Positions 13,476 to 15,595 of a stretch of 15,595 bases of DNA are shown one piece after another. The DNA lies in assembly GCA_017889745.1 (NCBI GenBank), contig JAGGAG010000089.1, positions 1 to 15,595 of the forward strand, in the 5' to 3' direction. Source of the DNA: Gemmatimonadota bacterium (lineage in GTDB: Bacteria > Gemmatimonadota > Gemmatimonadetes > Gemmatimonadales > GWC2-71-9). The translations under genes were made by a program, and so were the position numbers. The number at the start of each line of letters is the position of its first letter. Positions within the stretch are counted from its first letter, which is position 1. The notes below the pieces were generated by a model. That model made no database searches and was not told where the DNA came from. It was given only the letters and a program-made list of their open reading frames with translations.

Positions 13476-14519
13476 ATGAGCATCGATCTTACCGGTCTTG
13501 TCCGTCCGCACCTCGTCGAAATGACGAAGCGCGAAGACAATCCAAACGTGGCTGAGTTCCGCCTGCAGCCGCTCGAGCGCGGCTTCGGGTACACCCTCGG
13601 CAATTCGCTCCGCCGGCTCCTGCTGAGCTCGCTGCGCGGCAGTGCGGTCTGGGCGTTCCGCCTCGATGGCGTCGTGCACGAGCACCAGACGGTGCAGGGC
13701 GTGCTCGAGGACGTGCACCAGATCATCCAGCGGCTGAAGGCGCTGACCCTCGTCCTCGATCCCGAGGTCGACGAGGCCGTGCTGCACATCAAGCGCGACG
13801 GCGCCGGCCCGGTGTACGCCCGCGACATCCAGCCCCACGGCTCGGTGCGCGTCATCAATCCCGACCAGCTGCTCTTCACGCTGCAGGACGACCGCGACGT
13901 GAACGCCGAGCTCTACGTGAACAAGGGCCGTGGCTACGTCGAGTCCGAAATGCATCCGGTCGACCGCTCCATGCCGGTCGACGTCGTGCGCATTGACGCC
14001 ATCTATAACCCCGTGCGGCGCGCCAACTTCATGGTGGCCGAGACGCGCGTTGGCCAGCGCACCGACTACGACCGGCTCACGGTCACCGTCGAGACGAACG
14101 GCACCATTTCACCGGAGGACGCGCTGGCCTACTCGGCCGCCCTCGCGCAGGAGCACTTCCGGTACTTCGTCGAGTTCGGCAAGGTGCCGGCCGCGCGCGA
14201 GCCGGTTGCCGAGGGTTCCGTTGCCAGCCAGAGCCTGAAGAACCTGCTGGGCCGGCTCATCGACGACTTCGGTCTCTCGGTGCGCTCGCTCAACTCGCTC
14301 AAGAACTCGAACATCCGCACGCTTCGCGACCTCGTGGCGTTCAGCGAGGACGAGCTGCTCAAGGTCAAGAACGTGGGCGAGAAGGCACTCGCCGAGATCC
14401 GCGAACTCCTCGAGCGCGAGGGACTCACGTTCTCCCTGCAGTTCGAGGACGTCGATGGCGAGCTGCGCGTCCGCAGCAAGTCCGACGTGTCGGCCGCTCC
14501 GGCCGGTGAGGGGGCGTAA
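13476..14519 (+). CDS. rpoA: RNA polymerase alpha subunit
   Basis: The alpha dimer scaffolds RNA polymerase assembly, and its C-terminal domain contacts UP-element DNA and activators. The 347 residues are slightly longer than E. coli (329). The N-terminal domain carries the dimer motif ERGFGYTLGNSLRRLLLSS (34-52). The alpha-CTD at about 253-325 holds R270 and N273, which match DNA-contacting R265 and N268 of E. coli, within LSVRSLNSLKNSNIRTLRDL. The helix-hairpin-helix KVKNVGEKALAEI follows at 296-308. The ATG at 13476 is preferred; a GTG 6 nt upstream overlaps the rpsD stop and would add only two residues. The stop overlaps the rplQ ATG by 1 nt (TAATG). A 25-residue tail rich in acidic and Ala residues follows the CTD. 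Confidence 0.98.
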   Translation: MSIDLTGLVRPHLVEMTKREDNPNVAEFRLQPLERGFGYTLGNSLRRLLLSSLRGSAVWAFRLDGVVHEHQTVQGVLEDVHQIIQRLKALTLVLDPEVDEAVLHIKRDGAGPVYARDIQPHGSVRVINPDQLLFTLQDDRDVNAELYVNKGRGYVESEMHPVDRSMPVDVVRIDAIYNPVRRANFMVAETRVGQRTDYDRLTVTVETNGTISPEDALAYSAALAQEHFRYFVEFGKVPAAREPVAEGSVASQSLKNLLGRLIDDFGLSVRSLNSLKNSNIRTLRDLVAFSEDELLKVKNVGEKALAEIRELLEREGLTFSLQFEDVDGELRVRSKSDVSAAPAGEGA

Positions 14520-14875
14520 TGCGGCATCGCGCCAAGGGTCGCCAGCTCTCCAGGACTGCGGAGCACCGCAAGGCGCTCCTGCGGAACATGGCCACGAGCC
14601 TGTTCACCCACGAGCAGATCGTCACCACCGAGGCCAAGGCGAAGGAACTCCGGCCCTACGCCGAGCGGCTCATCACCCTCGCCCGCCGCGGTGACCTGCA
14701 CGCCCGCCGGCAGGCTGAGCAGAAACTGCGCGACCGCGAGTCGCTCGGCCGCCTGTTTACCGAGATCGGCCCCCGCTTCGCCAGCCGGCCCGGCGGCTAC
14801 ACCCGCATCCTCAAGCTGGGGCATCGCCCCGGCGATGGCGCCGACCTGGCGCGGATCGAGTTGCTGGCAGAGTGA
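14519..14875 (+). CDS. rplQ: Ribosomal protein bL17
   Basis: bL17 sits at the base of the large subunit near the peptide exit tunnel. The 118 residues are of normal bacterial length. Conserved segments are the N-terminal RHRAKGRQLSRTAEHRKALL, RNMATSLFTHEQIVTTEAKA at 22-41, and the C-terminal GGYTRILKLGHRPGDGA (92-108). Its ATG shares one base with the rpoA stop, and a GAGGG precedes it within rpoA. It is the last gene of the alpha operon and is followed about 30 nt later by a strong intrinsic terminator. Confidence 0.97.
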   Translation: MRHRAKGRQLSRTAEHRKALLRNMATSLFTHEQIVTTEAKAKELRPYAERLITLARRGDLHARRQAEQKLRDRESLGRLFTEIGPRFASRPGGYTRILKLGHRPGDGADLARIELLAE

Positions 14876-14907
14876 CGGCGGCGCTCGTGGCGGTGATGGA
14901 AATGAAG

Positions 14908-14934
14908 AAGGGGACCCAAGGGTCCCCTTTTTTT
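14908..14934. terminator. Intrinsic terminator after rplQ
   Basis: The arms AAGGGGACCC (14908-14917) and GGGTCCCCTT (14920-14929) make a 9-10 bp GC-rich stem with a very small loop. On the plus strand the stem runs into seven consecutive T residues (14928-14934), a textbook Rho-independent terminator for the alpha operon. On the minus strand the bases after the stem (CTTCTTCATTT) are moderately T-rich, so it may also stop the convergent rpmB transcript. Confidence 0.92.
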
Positions 14935-14979
14935 CAGCCCGCCTGGCAGGCCGTGGAGCCGGAGCGCCGCCGCCCGGAG

Positions 14980-15171
14980 CTACGACGCCTTCTTGACGCG
15001 ATTACTCTTGAGGCACCGCGTGCAGACGCGCACCCGACGCGGGGCACCCTCGACCATTACCCGCACGGTTTGCAGGTTGGGGTACCACCGGCGCTTGGTC
15101 CTGTTGTTGGCGTGACTGACGTTGTTGCCAGTCGCCGGACCCTTGGTGCAGACACTACAGACGCGAGCCAT
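14980..15171 (-). CDS. rpmB: Ribosomal protein bL28
   Basis: bL28 is a large-subunit protein needed for joining of subunits. The 63-residue product begins MARVCSVCTKGPATGNNVSH and has the family block NRTKRRWYPNLQ (23-34). C5, C8, C50 and C53 form a zinc ribbon, so this is the C+ form. The ATG at 15171 has GAGAGG about 6 nt upstream on the minus strand. The gene stands alone, convergent with rplQ and divergent from the epimerase gene. Ribosomal protein L33 (rpmG), a frequent partner of L28, is not present here. Confidence 0.97.
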   Translation of the reverse strand: MARVCSVCTKGPATGNNVSHANNRTKRRWYPNLQTVRVMVEGAPRRVRVCTRCLKSNRVKKAS

Positions 15172-15214
15172 CGGATACCTCTCAAGCGTGTTAGTTCAAT
15201 TCGGAAAGCCTTGA

Positions 15215-15243
15215 AACTTATCAGCTTGGGCGTACTCGGACAA
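15215..15243 (-). promoter_or_regulatory. Predicted promoter of rpmB
   Basis: On the minus strand TTGTCC (15243-15238) and TAAGTT (15220-15215) are spaced by 17 nt in the 83-nt gap between rpmB and the epimerase gene. The start site would fall near 15208, giving a leader of about 37 nt that includes the GAGAGG ribosome-binding site. No convincing plus-strand promoter for the epimerase was seen in the same gap. Confidence 0.6.
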
Positions 15244-15254
15244 GAGGCCCGGTG

Positions 15255-15595
15255 ATGCGCGTTCTCGTGACGGGTGCGGGCGGATTCGTGGGCCGGACCC
15301 TCTGCCAGGAGCTCCTCAGGCAAGGCCATGAGGTGCTGGGCGCTCTGCGCACGGCCGAGGTCGTGGACGAGGCCCTGCGGGCCAGTCTTGCCGGGGTTCG
15401 CTGGATCGGATTTGAGCTCGGGTCCGCCGTTTCGATCGAGGCGGCGCTCGACCACGCTCCCGATGCGGTGGTCCATCTCGCGGCGGTCGCGTCCGGCGCC
15501 GAGGCCCGGCGCGATCCGCTCACGGCCTGGGCCACCAACGCCATGGGCACCTGTGCGCTGGTCTACGAGATCGAGCGGCTCCGGCCGGGTACGCG
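15255..15595 (+). CDS. NAD-dependent epimerase/dehydratase (5' part)
   Basis: This is the N-terminal 113 residues of an extended short-chain dehydrogenase/reductase, cut off by the window end. The start MRVLVTGAGGFVGRTL carries the TGxxGxxG dinucleotide-binding motif at residues 6-13. The Rossmann fold continues with DAVVHLAAVASGAEARRDPL (about 71-90), where HLAA is the family's conserved block. WATNAMGTCAL (about 92-102) is the usual N-x-x-G-T helix. Such enzymes remodel nucleotide sugars, for example UDP-glucose 4-epimerases or GDP-4-keto-6-deoxymannose reductases, and the RDPLTAW segment faintly recalls the latter. The catalytic YxxxK lies beyond the window. The ATG at 15255 has a GAGG about 7 nt upstream. 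A role in surface sugar synthesis is likely but the specific substrate is not known. Confidence 0.85.
   Translation, partial: MRVLVTGAGGFVGRTLCQELLRQGHEVLGALRTAEVVDEALRASLAGVRWIGFELGSAVSIEAALDHAPDAVVHLAAVASGAEARRDPLTAWATNAMGTCALVYEIERLRPGT

Noticed and set aside
15195..15224. TTCAAT / 18 nt / TATCAG as a promoter for the epimerase gene
   Set aside because: Both boxes match the consensus poorly and they overlap the better rpmB promoter on the other strand.
14872..15255. Plus-strand open frame from the rplQ end through the rpmB antisense
   Set aside because: It runs through a strong intrinsic terminator and opposite bL28. No family match is visible.
1..15595. CRISPR arrays, insertion sequences, attachment sites, phage or defence genes
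   Set aside because: On reading both strands, no regularly spaced direct repeats, transposase or integrase motifs, or inverted-repeat-bounded segments were seen.

Overview
The window is GC-rich, densely packed chromosomal DNA from a free-living, probably Gram-negative-type bacterium. The high GC, the zinc-ribbon (C+) forms of ribosomal proteins L36, S4 and L28, the type 1B PyrD and the IscR-like Rrf2 regulator would fit a Gemmatimonadota-like lineage. That placement is an inference and no marker here proves it. I see no mobile elements, CRISPR arrays, phage genes or recent-transfer signals. Most of the window is housekeeping, with two less ordinary envelope-related stretches.

Layout. (1) 71-4555, plus strand, five tightly packed genes: thioredoxin reductase (trxB), a glyoxalase II-type metallo-beta-lactamase-fold hydrolase, a GT4 glycosyltransferase, a DUF2334 deacetylase-like protein and an LPG-synthase-TM/UPF0104-type membrane protein. 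The last three look like an envelope glycan or glycolipid module. (2) 4560-4856, minus strand: a small cupin whose first metal-binding motif appears shortened. It is divergent from aspA (4923-6341, aspartate ammonia-lyase). (3) 6388-6849: an Rrf2-family regulator with three conserved-type cysteines and a promoter that predicts a leaderless mRNA. (4) 6850-7112: a non-coding region holding a long hairpin terminator, tRNA-Leu(CAG) on the minus strand, and back-to-back promoters for the tRNA and smpB. (5) 7113-11808: smpB, amidase, lipoprotein, pyrD and pyrF, with every junction overlapping, so probably one transcript carrying ribosome rescue, peptidoglycan cleavage, an uncharacterised lipoprotein and two pyrimidine enzymes. 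(6) 11818-14934: a clear promoter, then rpmJ-rpsM-rpsK-rpsD-rpoA-rplQ (the alpha operon), closed by a strong intrinsic terminator. rpmJ is only 38 codons with a GTG start. (7) 14980-15243: rpmB on the minus strand with its own promoter. (8) 15255 to the window end: the 5' part of an NAD-dependent epimerase/dehydratase gene.

How the parts work together. The alpha operon, tRNA-Leu, SmpB and L28 serve transcription and translation. PyrD and PyrF supply UMP. The amidase and the neighbouring lipoprotein probably act on the cell wall. The GT4/DUF2334/membrane-protein set and the terminal epimerase concern surface carbohydrates. I found no clear-cut new system. The observations most worth following are the five-gene redox/envelope run, the cupin with a shortened motif, the Rrf2 regulator with unusual cysteine spacing and a leaderless promoter, the uncharacterised lipoprotein coupled to the amidase, and the alpha operon detached from its usual upstream partners and placed behind pyrD-pyrF.
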